DNA of 36,466 bases from Pyrinomonas sp040289685 (GTDB lineage: Bacteria > Acidobacteriota > Blastocatellia > Pyrinomonadales > Pyrinomonadaceae): NCBI RefSeq assembly GCF_040289685.1, contig NZ_PSLQ01000031.1:1-36466 (forward strand), in the 5' to 3' direction. Under the pieces are notes generated by a model. The model made no database searches and was not told the DNA's origin. It saw only the letters and a program-made list of their open reading frames with translations. The position numbers were made by a program, and so were the translations under genes. The number at the start of each line of letters is the position of its first letter. Position 1 is the first letter of the stretch. This document shows, in pieces, positions 25,440 to 34,045 of this stretch.

Positions 25440-27317
25440 ATGTGCGGCATCGTCGGCATCGTCGATTCCAAAAAGCGCGCGATAGATGAGCATGTGCTCG
25501 CAAGCATGTGCGATGCGATCCGTCATCGCGGTCCAGATGAAGAGGGCAAGTACGTGCGCGAAGGCGTTGGGCTCGCGATGCGACGGCTCGCCATCATCGA
25601 TCTCAAAGGCGGGCAGCAGCCGATTCACAACGAAGATCGGACCATCTGGATCATCTTCAACGGCGAGATCTACAACTACCGCGAACTGCGCGCGCACCTC
25701 GAAAAGCTGGGCCACCGCTTTTACACCAACAGCGATACCGAAGCCATCGTTCATGCGTATGAACAGTATGGAACGGACTGCCCAAAGCGCTTGCGCGGGA
25801 TGTTCGCCTTCGCCATTTGGGACGAGAAGAAACAGGAGCTTTTCCTGGCGCGCGATCGAGCGGGCAAAAAACCGCTCCTTTACGCGCATGTAAACGGAAA
25901 GCTGATCTTCGCTTCGGAGTTCAAAGCGCTCCTTTTGCATCCGGATGTGAGTCGCGAGGTCAACCCAGAAGCGATCCACCACTACCTTTCGTTCATGTGC
26001 GTGCCCGCGCCGCTGACCGCTTATCGCGCGATAAGGAAATTGGAACCGGCGCACACTCTACGCTTCACACGCGATGGCGAGATCAAGCTCGAACGTTACT
26101 GGCATCTGGATTTCACGAAGAAGGTGAAGATCAGCGAAGAAGAGGCGGGCGAGCGCGCCGTCGAGATCTTGCGCGAAGCGGTTCGGGTCCGTCTGATTTC
26201 GGAAGTGCCGCTCGGCGCTTTTCTTTCTGGCGGCATAGATTCGAGCGCCGTGGTCGCTTTGATGAGCGAAGAGTCGAGCGGCCCGGTCAAAACCTTCTCC
26301 ATCGGTTTCGAGGAAGAGGATTTCAGCGAACTGGAGCACGCGCGTCGCGTCGCGCGACATGTCGGGGCGGACCATCATGAGTTCATCGTCCGTCCGAGCG
26401 CGCTCGAGGTCCTGCCGACGCTGGTCGAACACTACGGCGAACCTTACGCCGATTCTTCGGCGATTCCGACTTACTACGTCGCTCGCGAGACGCGCCGTCA
26501 CGTCACAGTCGCGTTGAATGGCGACGGCGGCGACGAGTGCTTTGCCGGTTACGAGCGCTACGCGGCGATGCGTCTAGCTGAAGCTTACGGGAGGATCCCG
26601 CAAACGCTACGTCGGTGGCTGATCGAACCGGCGATCGCTCTTCTCCCATCTTCCGAACGAAGAAGGAGCCGCGCGCGCGATCTCAAACGTTTCGTCACCG
26701 CCGCCTCTTTGCCGACTGTTGAACGATACGTGCGATGGGTGAGCGTTTTCGACGGCGAAGCTAAACGGGCGCTCTATTCGGACATGTTCCATCAACAGGT
26801 AGCAGGACGCGCTTCGAGCGAGTTCATCGCGCCGTGGTTTCGGAACGGCTCAGGGGTGGTTGATGCCGCGCTCTTCGCCGATACGATGACCTATTTGCCG
26901 AACGATCTTCTGGTCAAAGTCGATATCGCGACGATGGCCGTTTCGTTGGAGGCGCGCTCGCCTTTTCTCGATCATCACGTGATCGAATTCGCCGCGAGTT
27001 TGCCGGAAGAGCTCAAGCTGCGACGATTGACGACGAAATATCTGCTCAAGCGCGTGCTCGGACGCCTCTTGCCGGAAGAGAATCTACAGCGACGAAAAAT
27101 GGGGTTCGGCGTGCCGTTGAGCCATTGGTTCCGCGGCGAGTTGCGTCCGTTTCTGGAGGAGACCGTGCTTTCAGAAAAAGCGCTGAAACGCGGATTGTTC
27201 AAACCCGAAACGGTGAGGCGATTCGTCGCCGAGCATGTGAGCGGACGCCGTGACCATTCGCATCAGCTGTGGACGTTGCTGATGCTGGAGCTGTGGTTCG
27301 AAAAATTCATCGACTGA
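25440..27317 (+). CDS. asnB: Glutamine-hydrolysing asparagine synthase-like amidotransferase AsnB
   Basis: 625 residues, normal for AsnB. Cys2 of MCGIVGIVDS is the glutaminase nucleophile. The synthetase domain has the pyrophosphate loop SGGIDSSAV (about 263-271), then KTFSIGFEE and LNGDGGDECFAGYERY. In general it makes asparagine from aspartate, glutamine and ATP. In polysaccharide loci close relatives such as WbpS are thought to amidate uronic acids; the amino-sugar genes nearby make that likely here, but it is inference. GAGAAGAG lies just before the ATG. It follows the membrane protein by 85 bp. Confidence 0.93.
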   Translation: MCGIVGIVDSKKRAIDEHVLASMCDAIRHRGPDEEGKYVREGVGLAMRRLAIIDLKGGQQPIHNEDRTIWIIFNGEIYNYRELRAHLEKLGHRFYTNSDTEAIVHAYEQYGTDCPKRLRGMFAFAIWDEKKQELFLARDRAGKKPLLYAHVNGKLIFASEFKALLLHPDVSREVNPEAIHHYLSFMCVPAPLTAYRAIRKLEPAHTLRFTRDGEIKLERYWHLDFTKKVKISEEEAGERAVEILREAVRVRLISEVPLGAFLSGGIDSSAVVALMSEESSGPVKTFSIGFEEEDFSELEHARRVARHVGADHHEFIVRPSALEVLPTLVEHYGEPYADSSAIPTYYVARETRRHVTVALNGDGGDECFAGYERYAAMRLAEAYGRIPQTLRRWLIEPAIALLPSSERRRSRARDLKRFVTAASLPTVERYVRWVSVFDGEAKRALYSDMFHQQVAGRASSEFIAPWFRNGSGVVDAALFADTMTYLPNDLLVKVDIATMAVSLEARSPFLDHHVIEFAASLPEELKLRRLTTKYLLKRVLGRLLPEENLQRRKMGFGVPLSHWFRGELRPFLEETVLSEKALKRGLFKPETVRRFVAEHVSGRRDHSHQLWTLLMLELWFEKFID

Positions 27318-27632
27318 AGATGCGCGTGGCATCGCGAGAGCGATCTTTGAGATGACTAACACAAGTGCGTGCGGGACTCTCGGCAGCCTTTCAAAGGGCG
27401 CGCCGCAGAATGGAGCGCGCTTGAGTTGCCTGTGCCGACCGCTGTGCCGGTTTATGCGGAAGGCGAGTGGCAGCGTTGAAGCAGAGCGACGGATTCTCCG
27501 CTTCCGTCGAGCGCGAGGTGGATTGGCTGCGCGAGTCTTCGCAGACACCGCTTTCGTGTTGGCGCGCGGGGCGTTTCTGCAGTAGTATGTAAAGCTTTAA
27601 ATCTTCGTTGAATTTGCCGGGGAGGAAAGCGA
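27318..27632. other. 315-bp asnB-rmlA intergenic region
   Basis: No gene seen. It holds a small hairpin with a GAGA loop just after asnB (ATCGC/GCGAT, 27331-27344), too weak to call a terminator, and a candidate promoter near its end. Confidence 0.5.
27559..27588 (+). promoter_or_regulatory. Possible promoter for rmlA-rmlC
   Basis: TTGGCG (27559-27564) and TAGTAT (27583-27588) are 18 bp apart, 44 bp before the GTG start of rmlA. It could allow rhamnose genes to be expressed separately from the long operon. Confidence 0.4.
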
Positions 27633-28412
27633 GTGAAAGGAGTGGTTTTAGCAGGCGGTTTGGGCACGCGGCTGTATCCGCTCACGAAGGTGACGAACAA
27701 GCACCTTCTGCCCGTGTACAACCAGCCGATGATCTACTATCCGATTCAAACGCTCGTCAACGCCGGGATCACGGACATCTTGATCGTGACAGGTGGGAAT
27801 TCGGCGGGCGACTTTCTCAAATTGCTTGGCAACGGCAAAGCGTTTGGCCTCAAACATCTCAACTACACTTATCAAGAGGGCGAGGGCGGGATCGCCGAGG
27901 CTCTGTCGCTGGCGGAAGACTTTGCCGACGGCGATCCGGTCTGCGTGATTCTAGGCGACAACATCATCGAGGGGAACATCTGTCGTGCTGTGCGCGCTTT
28001 CCGTCATCAGGGGGGCGGAGCGAAGATCTTGCTCAAGAGAGTTTCTGACCCGCAACGTTTCGGCGTGCCGGAACTGGACGGGCCGCGCATCGTGCGCATC
28101 GAAGAGAAGCCGAAAGAGCCGAAGTCGGATTACGCCGTCATCGGCATATACATGTATGACGCTGATGTCTTCAACATCATCAAGACGCTGAAGCCTTCGG
28201 CTCGTGGCGAACTGGAGATCACGGACGTCAACAACATATACATCGAGCGCGGCGAGATGACCTGGGACGAACTCGAAGGTTGGTGGACCGATGCCGGGAC
28301 GTTCGATAGCCTGTTGCGCGCCTCGAATCTGGTGGCCCAGACGGGAGCGAACAAGCTCGATCTCGGCGCAGAGCAAGCGAGGAAGGAGGTCGCAAGTGGC
28401 GTCGAACTTTGA
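27633..28412 (+). CDS. rmlA: Glucose-1-phosphate thymidylyltransferase-like nucleotidyltransferase
   Basis: 259 residues from GTG 27633, which has GGGGAGGAAAG directly upstream. The nucleotide-binding signature LAGGLGTRLYPLTKV (6-20) with NKHLLPVYNQPMIYYPIQTL is typical of RmlA and related sugar-1-phosphate nucleotidyltransferases; ILGDNIIEG (about 107-115) carries the metal-binding Asp. Later marks are RIEEKPKEPKSDYAVIGIY and WWTDAGTFDSLL. It lacks the extra C-terminal segment of long-form RmlA. It should make dTDP-glucose, the first step towards dTDP-rhamnose. It overlaps rmlC by 17 nt. A different NTP-sugar product is possible. Confidence 0.87.
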   Translation: MKGVVLAGGLGTRLYPLTKVTNKHLLPVYNQPMIYYPIQTLVNAGITDILIVTGGNSAGDFLKLLGNGKAFGLKHLNYTYQEGEGGIAEALSLAEDFADGDPVCVILGDNIIEGNICRAVRAFRHQGGGAKILLKRVSDPQRFGVPELDGPRIVRIEEKPKEPKSDYAVIGIYMYDADVFNIIKTLKPSARGELEITDVNNIYIERGEMTWDELEGWWTDAGTFDSLLRASNLVAQTGANKLDLGAEQARKEVASGVEL

Positions 28413-28899
28413 GATCGTCTCTGAGTTCAAACGCGGCATCATCGAAGGGGTCATCGTCCGCGATCTGCGCAAGTTCGTTGACGAACGCGGCTGGCTCGCA
28501 GAGCTTTTCCGACACGACGAACTGGCTGCGGAATTCCATCCGCGCATGGCTTACATTTCTGCGACCCAGCCGCACGTGACGCGCGGTCCGCACGAGCACC
28601 GCGATCAAGCCGATCTCTTCTGCTTCATCGGCCCATCGAACTTCAAGCTGCGCCTATGGGACAATCGAAAGGATTCGCCGAGTTTCGGGATGATGATGAC
28701 GCTCTTCGTCGGTGAAGACAACCCCAAGGCTGTGCTGATCCCGCCCGGTGTGGTCCACGCCTACCGCAACATCGGTCACGTTCCGGGCATCGTCATCAAC
28801 TGCCCGAACAGGCTATACATGGGCGAAGGACGGCGCGAACCCGTCGATGAGATCAGACACGAAGACGATCCGCATACGATCTTCAAGATGGACGATTGA
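28396..28899 (+). CDS. rmlC: dTDP-4-dehydrorhamnose 3,5-epimerase family protein
   Basis: 167 residues from GTG 28396, supported by a strong AAGGAGGT at 28383-28390 inside the end of rmlA; a longer frame from 28291 reads through rmlA in another frame and is not needed. The cupin fold shows DERGWLAELFRH, the catalytic-histidine segment TRGPHEHRDQADLF and LIPPGVVHAYRNIG. The sequence is divergent from classic RmlC (PHEH in place of LHYQ) and somewhat shorter, as in many archaeal-type members. It would convert dTDP-4-keto-6-deoxyglucose to the rhamnose form for RmlD. A related epimerase activity cannot be excluded. Confidence 0.8.
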   Translation: MASNFEIVSEFKRGIIEGVIVRDLRKFVDERGWLAELFRHDELAAEFHPRMAYISATQPHVTRGPHEHRDQADLFCFIGPSNFKLRLWDNRKDSPSFGMMMTLFVGEDNPKAVLIPPGVVHAYRNIGHVPGIVINCPNRLYMGEGRREPVDEIRHEDDPHTIFKMDD

Positions 28900-29070
28900 A
28901 GGTCGGCGAGCGTTGGGTCCGTTTTGATCGTCTTCGATGGCTCCTTTCGCGTTTCGAATCCGGAACGAAGCGTCCTCATGCACAAACATGGCCGGGAAAG
29001 ATGGTCGCGCCGGATTGGCGTCGAGAGGCGTTGGATCGTTGTGCAGGTGTACGTCGCATCGCGCGCTGAA

Positions 29071-30060
29071 TCAGCCTTCGCCGCTTCCGATCCAGCCCTT
29101 CCGCCAGAAGATGAAGAGCAGCAGCAGCGCGACGAAGATCATCACGCCCCAAACGACGAAGTACCCATATTTGGTGCGAAGCTCCGGCATGTTCTCGAAA
29201 TTCATGCCATAGACGCCAGCGATGAAGGTCAGCGGCAGCATGATGGCCGAGAAGATCGTCAGAACCTTCATGATCTCGTTTAAACGGTTGGAGACGACGG
29301 AGAGGTAGGCTTCGAGCGCGCCGGTGATCAGGTCGCGATAGTTTTCGGCGAGGTCGGCAATACGCACCAAATGATCGTAAATGTCGCGGAAGAAAGGAAG
29401 CGCCGGATCGGGAATCAAACGGAATTCGCCGTGGCTCATGCGATAAAGTATCTCCAGTTGCTTCGACGAGATGCGCCGCAGCCTCAGGATGCTGCGTTTG
29501 AGGCTCAAAATCTCCTCGAGGATGCGGTTGTTCGGGCGCTTCGTCGAAAAGATCGATTCTTCGAGTTTGTTGATCCGGTCATCGAAATCATCGAGCACCG
29601 GCAGATATTCATCAACGATGCGATCGAGGATGTGATGCAGCAAGAAAGCTGCGCCGCGTTGGCAAGGGACGGGAGTGGTACGTATGAGCTGTTTGACGTA
29701 GTCGATGGCGGGAAACGGTTCGTGATGGTAGGTGATGACGAAATTAGGCCCTAGGTAGCCATCGACTTCCACCGTATTGAAGCGTTCTGGCGTCGTGTTG
29801 GTGCGTATGCCATGAACGATGAAGAAGAGGTATTCGGGAAACTCTTCGACCTTCGGGTGGTGCCGATCCATACGGCAATCTTCCACCGTCAGCGGGTGGA
29901 ACTTGAAGACATCGAGCAGCAGGCGATCATCGTCAAGCGTCGGGCGTTCCATGTCGATCCAGAGGACGAGCGACCGGTCTTGAAGCAGCGATGGCAATTG
30001 TTCGGCGGTAAAACCCTCTTCGACGCGCTCAGCGTTAGGACGGTAAATGAAAATCTCCAT
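29071..30060 (-). CDS. corA: CorA-family magnesium/cobalt transporter
   Basis: 329 residues on the minus strand. A soluble N-terminal domain and long helices lead to two C-terminal membrane segments (about 262-283 and 302-320) joined by the signature YGMNFENMPE (284-293) that forms the pore entrance. The tail FWRKGWIGSGEG is short and basic, as in CorA. It forms a pentameric channel for Mg2+ and Co2+/Ni2+ in the inner membrane. It faces rmlC; about 170 bp separate the two stops with no clear terminator. Long plus-strand frames over it are antisense shadows. Confidence 0.93.
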   Translation of the reverse strand: MEIFIYRPNAERVEEGFTAEQLPSLLQDRSLVLWIDMERPTLDDDRLLLDVFKFHPLTVEDCRMDRHHPKVEEFPEYLFFIVHGIRTNTTPERFNTVEVDGYLGPNFVITYHHEPFPAIDYVKQLIRTTPVPCQRGAAFLLHHILDRIVDEYLPVLDDFDDRINKLEESIFSTKRPNNRILEEILSLKRSILRLRRISSKQLEILYRMSHGEFRLIPDPALPFFRDIYDHLVRIADLAENYRDLITGALEAYLSVVSNRLNEIMKVLTIFSAIMLPLTFIAGVYGMNFENMPELRTKYGYFVVWGVMIFVALLLLFIFWRKGWIGSGEG

Positions 30061-30313
30061 GCTCGCTCAATCCGGATTGTCGAGAGAAATCGACCGAGCG
30101 AGAAAGAGTTTATCATCGAGCGCAAGGGAGATGAACCCGTCAGATTGCCGGACGAAGGTTCTCGATCAGGAGCGCATGAAAGTCGGCTGTTAGAAGCTCT
30201 CGGCAGTCAAGGATTCGAGGCGGCGGAAAAGAGCGTTGCTGGACCGATCGAGATGGTCGCGTTAGCGCTTTATGTGGCTTCGCCGTCAGCGGGCAGGCGG
30301 CGGGGCCGCAGGA

Positions 30314-30374
30314 NNNNNNNNNNNNNNNNNNNNNNNNNNNNNNNNNNNNNNNNNNNNNNNNNNNNNNNNNNNNN
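30314..30374. other. Assembly gap of 61 N
   Basis: Unknown bases within the 3' end of the decayed minus-strand gene. The flanks are not repeated. Confidence 0.98.
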
Positions 30375-30660
30375 CCAAGCCGCGCCGATGACGATGGGCA
30401 TGGCTTGCGCTCCAGCGCGTCGCAGCGTCTCGGCGCGATTGGCCGCCCTGATCACATCGTAGCCGTTGATTTGGTTGAAAACCTCGACCACGATGACGGT
30501 CTCGCCCTTCCACTGAATTAGATCGGCGAGGAACGGATCGGCCTCGCGTTTCGTTTCCAGTTCTTCCAAAAGGGGCCGGAGCAGTTGGTCAAGCGCTGTC
30601 GCACTTGCGGTTGATCTGGCGGGCCGCCTTGTCCGCCGTTGAAGAGCACTGGTGCTCGGC

Positions 30661-30674
30661 GAACGACGAACGAC
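30661..30674 (-). repeat. 7-bp tandem duplication causing a frameshift
   Basis: GAACGAC occurs twice in direct succession on the plus strand. Removing one copy restores the reading ERDVVRRAP on the minus strand, which fits the family sequence. Confidence 0.85.
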
Positions 30675-31100
30675 ATCGCGTTCGCAACGCTCGCCGTCGC
30701 GACGTCCAGCTTCGCCACGTTGCCAGTTCGCCAAATCCTTTACGACGAGCTGGATTTCGCGCATCGTTGACTCGGTGCGTTGTTGTGCTTCGACGAGTTC
30801 GGCGATCTGCGCTTCTGTGCGCCGTTGCGCTTTGGTGAGTTCCGCGAGACGTCCATCCGTGCGTTGCTGTGCCGATGTGAGATCGCGTATGGCAACGGCC
30901 AGCTCATTGAGCCTTTCATCCGTGTGTTGCTGCGCTGCTGCGAGGTCGCGGACGGCGATGACCAGTTCGTCAACTGCTTTCGTCAGTTGGTCGAACCTCT
31001 CCGGTAGCGCCAGCAAGCTTTCGGTCAGAAGCTAGCGGCGCACCTCTTCGCGGAAGGCCACGTCGGTTCGGAGCAGTTCGAGGAATTCTTCTCTAATCAT

Positions 31101-31504
31101 CGCCGCTCGGAATTATGAGACATTAGTGGGAGTTCGATCAAGAAGCGGCTCCGCGCGCGATGGTGTGCGGTCGCCCCGAACCGGGGGCGCATCGAGCAAT
31201 CGAGGTATCGGTTGTGTGCGCGGACGGCAAGGCGCGCGTCATCCGTTAGGCTCCCTTGTCGAGCGATGGGGGCATCAACCAAAGAGCTGTAGCGTGAAGG
31301 AGCGCGAACCCGCCTGGCCGTCATTCGACGTTACAGGTGCATCAAATCTTGACGGCGCTGGCGAATCAATGAGAAAACTTTAAGTTCAGTTTCCGAAGAC
31401 GAAAAGCCTACGGTTCTTTGGGATCAAGGGGAACGCCGGACGAAGGGCTTACGGTTCGTTTGGATCAAGGGGAACGCTACATTTGTCGAGGTAAAGAGCT
31501 CAGA
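31101..31504. other. 404-bp region upstream of serA
   Basis: No gene seen. It holds a GC-rich hairpin (CGCCCC 31172-31177 with GGGGCG 31184-31189) and a pair of 37-bp direct repeats just before serA. A TTGACG (31349-31354) has no convincing -10 at normal spacing. Confidence 0.5.
31400..31477 (+). repeat. Two 37-bp direct repeats in the serA leader
   Basis: Copies at 31400-31436 and 31441-31477 match at 32 of 37 positions, period 41 bp. The shared core GGATCAAGGGGAACGC is identical. They lie 28 bp before the serA ATG and so are likely in its leader or promoter region. They may be binding sites for a regulator, but this is unproven. Confidence 0.7.
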
Positions 31505-33100
31505 ATGGAAGAGATCAAAGTTTTCGTCGCCGATGATGTGAGCGAAATCGGCCTCGAGCCTTTGCGCAGCGCCGGTTTCAAAGTCGAAAAGCGCACTGGC
31601 CTCAAAGGCGATGCGTTGTTTGAAGCGGTGCGCGATGTGGATGCGCTCATCGTGCGCAGCGAGACGAAGGTAACGGCGGAGTTGATGGACGCCGCGCGGC
31701 GCTTGCGCGCCATCGGGCGAGCGGGCGTCGGTGTGGACAACATCGACGTTGCGGCGGCGACGGCCCGCGGCATCGTCGTGATGAACGCGCCTGACGGCAA
31801 CACGATGACCACCGCCGAACACACCTTCGCGCTGTTGTTGGCGCTAGCGCGGCGCATCCCACAAGCGCAAACCAGTTTGAAGGCGGGGAGGTGGGAGCGA
31901 AAGAAGTTCATCGGAACCGAACTGCGCGGAAAAACGTTAGGCATCATCGGACTGGGGCGCATCGGACGCGTCGTCGCCAGTCGCGCGCAAGGGTTCGAGA
32001 TGAAGGTCATCGCCTATGATCCGTTCGTTTCGCCGGAGCAAGCGCGCGAACTCGATATCGAGTTGCTGCCGCTCGATCAGGTCTTCGAACGCGCCGATTT
32101 CCTGACGATTCATACGCCGTTAACTCCCGAGACACGCGGGATCATCGGCGCCCAAGCCTTCGCTCGCATGAAACCGGGCGTGCAGATCGTCAACTGCGCG
32201 CGCGGCGGATTGGTCGATGAGCGGGCGCTTTACGAAGCGATCAAAAGCGGCAAGGTGGCAGGCGCGGCGCTCGATGTCTTCAGCGAAGAACCGCTGCCAC
32301 CGGACCACCCGCTTCTTGCGCTCGACGAGGTGGTCGTCACGCCGCATCTTGGAGCCTCAACGCGTGAAGCCCAAGAATCGGTTGCGGTGATCGTCGCTGA
32401 GCAGTTGCGCGACTATTTCCTGACGGGCAGCGTGCGAGGCGCGGTCAACATGCCCGCCTTGAGCGCGCAGGAGCTACACGTTCTGCAGCCCTATCTTCGG
32501 CTGGCCGAAGCGCTCGGGCGTTTTGAAGCGCAAGTGGTGCGTGAACCTGTGCGCGAAGTGCGATTGGAATACGCTGGCGAAGCGGCGTCGCTCGATGCGG
32601 CGCAGATCGCGCGCGCTTTTCTCGCCGGCTTGTTGCGCGATGTGAGCGCGCGCGTCAACGTCGTCAACGCGCTGTTGATCGCCGAAGAGCGCGGCATCGC
32701 CGTGACGATCGCGCAGCGCCACAGCGCCGATGATGATTCGCCTGCGTTGCGCGCCGTGGTCGCGACGCAAAGCGGTGAGCAATCGGTGGCGGGCGATCTG
32801 TTTGGGCCGCGCGCTGAAGGGCGCATCACCGAAATCGACGGCTTCCGCATCGAGGTCGTTCCCGCTGGGCATATGCTCGTCTTGCATAACCGAGACGTGC
32901 CGGGAGTCATTGGCAGAGTCGGGACGCTCCTCGGCGAGCGACAGATCAACATCAGTCGCTTCCATCTGGGACGACGCGCGCCGGGCGGTGAAGCGATGGC
33001 TGTCATCGAAACGGATGGCGCGGTCGGTGAACAGACGCTGAACGCTCTGCGTGCCGCGGAAGATGTGCTTTCGGTTTGTCGCATCGAGTTGCAGAATTGA
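31505..33100 (+). CDS. serA: D-3-phosphoglycerate dehydrogenase SerA
   Basis: 531 residues, the long (type I) form. It oxidises 3-phosphoglycerate to 3-phosphohydroxypyruvate, the first step of serine synthesis. The substrate domain begins EEIKVFVADDVSEIGLEPL. GRAGVGVDNIDV is followed by the NAD loop GIIGLGRIGRVVA, and the catalytic set lies in NCARGG (Arg about 233), FSEEPLP (Glu) and TPHLGAST (His281). An intervening domain and a C-terminal ACT domain (LHNRDVPGVIGRVGTLLGE) suggest regulation, probably by serine. ATG 31505 is chosen because the conserved N-terminus starts there; an upstream in-frame start at 31418 would lie within the direct repeats. A long antisense frame over its 3' half is a shadow. 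Confidence 0.95.
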   Translation: MEEIKVFVADDVSEIGLEPLRSAGFKVEKRTGLKGDALFEAVRDVDALIVRSETKVTAELMDAARRLRAIGRAGVGVDNIDVAAATARGIVVMNAPDGNTMTTAEHTFALLLALARRIPQAQTSLKAGRWERKKFIGTELRGKTLGIIGLGRIGRVVASRAQGFEMKVIAYDPFVSPEQARELDIELLPLDQVFERADFLTIHTPLTPETRGIIGAQAFARMKPGVQIVNCARGGLVDERALYEAIKSGKVAGAALDVFSEEPLPPDHPLLALDEVVVTPHLGASTREAQESVAVIVAEQLRDYFLTGSVRGAVNMPALSAQELHVLQPYLRLAEALGRFEAQVVREPVREVRLEYAGEAASLDAAQIARAFLAGLLRDVSARVNVVNALLIAEERGIAVTIAQRHSADDDSPALRAVVATQSGEQSVAGDLFGPRAEGRITEIDGFRIEVVPAGHMLVLHNRDVPGVIGRVGTLLGERQINISRFHLGRRAPGGEAMAVIETDGAVGEQTLNALRAAEDVLSVCRIELQN

Positions 33101-33118
33101 GAGGGTGAAGCGAAAGGG

Positions 33119-34045
33119 ATGAGACCATCTGCATCTTCGGATGGCGAGGCCGTCCTCGTGTTGGACGGCGTGACCAAACGGTTCGACGATTTCACGGCAG
33201 TGGACCATCTGAGTTTGGTCGTGCGCGCCGGGCGCGTCTTCGGACTCCTCGGGCCGAACGGCGCCGGAAAGACGACGACCATACGCATGATCGTCGACAT
33301 CACGGCACCGGACGAAGGCGCGGTCCTCTTTCGCGGACAACGGATGGGGCCGCGCTTGCAAAATCGAATCGGGTATTTGCCCGAAGAGCGAGGCCTTTAC
33401 AAAAGGATGCGCGTTGGCGAGCAGCTCCGCTTTCTCGGCGAGCTCAAGGGCATGGAACGCAAAGAGGCCGAGCGCACCGCCGATATTTGGCTCGAGAGGT
33501 TGAACCTCGCCGAATGGAAAAAGCGTAAAACCGATGAACTCTCCAAAGGGATGCAACAGAAGGTACAGTTCATCGCCACCATCATGCACGAGCCGGAACT
33601 GATCATCCTCGACGAGGTCTTCGCCGGCCTCGATCCGATCAACGCCGAACTCCTCAAAAAGATCATCCTCGAGTTCAAAGCCAAGGGACGCGCGATCATC
33701 TTTTCAACGCACTTGCTCGAACAAGCCGAGTGGCTTTGCGACGACATCTGCTTGATCAATCGCGCGCGTAAGGTCCTCGATGGCGAGTTGCGCGAGATCA
33801 AACGCGCGTTTCGGCGCAATGCCGTCGCCTTGCGCGCTGAAGGGGCTGAGCGCGTGCTGGACGACCAGGAGCTGGTGGCGCGCGTCGTTTCGCGCGACGA
33901 ACACTTGGAGGTCGTCCTTCAAGAAGGCGCAAGTCCGCAGGAGTTGCTGCGCCGTCTGGTCCAGTCGGGCGCCGTCGTGACCAAGTTCGAACAGATCGAG
34001 CCGAGCTTGCGTGAGATCTTCATCTCCAAAGTCAGCGAATCATGA
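33119..34045 (+). CDS. ABC transporter ATP-binding protein (NatA/YhaQ-like)
   Basis: 308 residues. Walker A GPNGAGKTTT (45-54), the signature LSKGMQQKVQF and Walker B LIILDEVFAGLDP are intact, followed by the H-loop FSTHLLEQAE. The C-terminal extension of about 80 residues (VARVVSRDEHLEVVLQEG) is typical of the DUF4162-containing NatA/YhaQ group. It would energise export of Na+, a drug or a peptide together with the next gene. It starts 18 nt after serA and overlaps the permease gene (ATGA), forming a pair. Confidence 0.9.
   Translation: MRPSASSDGEAVLVLDGVTKRFDDFTAVDHLSLVVRAGRVFGLLGPNGAGKTTTIRMIVDITAPDEGAVLFRGQRMGPRLQNRIGYLPEERGLYKRMRVGEQLRFLGELKGMERKEAERTADIWLERLNLAEWKKRKTDELSKGMQQKVQFIATIMHEPELIILDEVFAGLDPINAELLKKIILEFKAKGRAIIFSTHLLEQAEWLCDDICLINRARKVLDGELREIKRAFRRNAVALRAEGAERVLDDQELVARVVSRDEHLEVVLQEGASPQELLRRLVQSGAVVTKFEQIEPSLREIFISKVSES

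Larger units (their letters stand above)
30270..31100 (-). pseudogene. Decayed coiled-coil / PD-(D/E)XK-like protein gene
   Basis: Minus strand. From ATG 31100 the frame reads MIREEFLELLRTDVAFREEV then hits TAG at 31034-31032, and continues in frame as LLTESLLALPERFDQLTKAV. Heptad-like repeats with AAQQHTDERLNEL and SAQQRTDGRLAEL units form a coiled coil. After ANWQRGEAGRRDGER a 7-bp tandem duplication (30661-30674) shifts the frame, and a missing base near 30590-30591 restores it. In the shifted frame the expected RRAPVLFNGGQGG and PPDQPQVRQRL appear, then DPFLADLIQWKGETVIVVEV and AQAMPIVIG. The last part resembles uncharacterised coiled-coil proteins (DUF3782-like) with a restriction-endonuclease-like C-terminus. 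A gap at 30314-30374 hides the end, so the stop at 30270 is uncertain. Sequencing error could explain one lesion but hardly all three. Confidence 0.75.

Noticed and set aside
29812..30462. 216-codon plus-strand open frame
   Set aside because: Antisense to corA and runs through the N gap, so its length is partly artificial.
32474..33589. 371-codon minus-strand open frame
   Set aside because: It lies antisense to serA and the NatA-like gene, both with full motif sets; it is a shadow of GC-rich codon bias.
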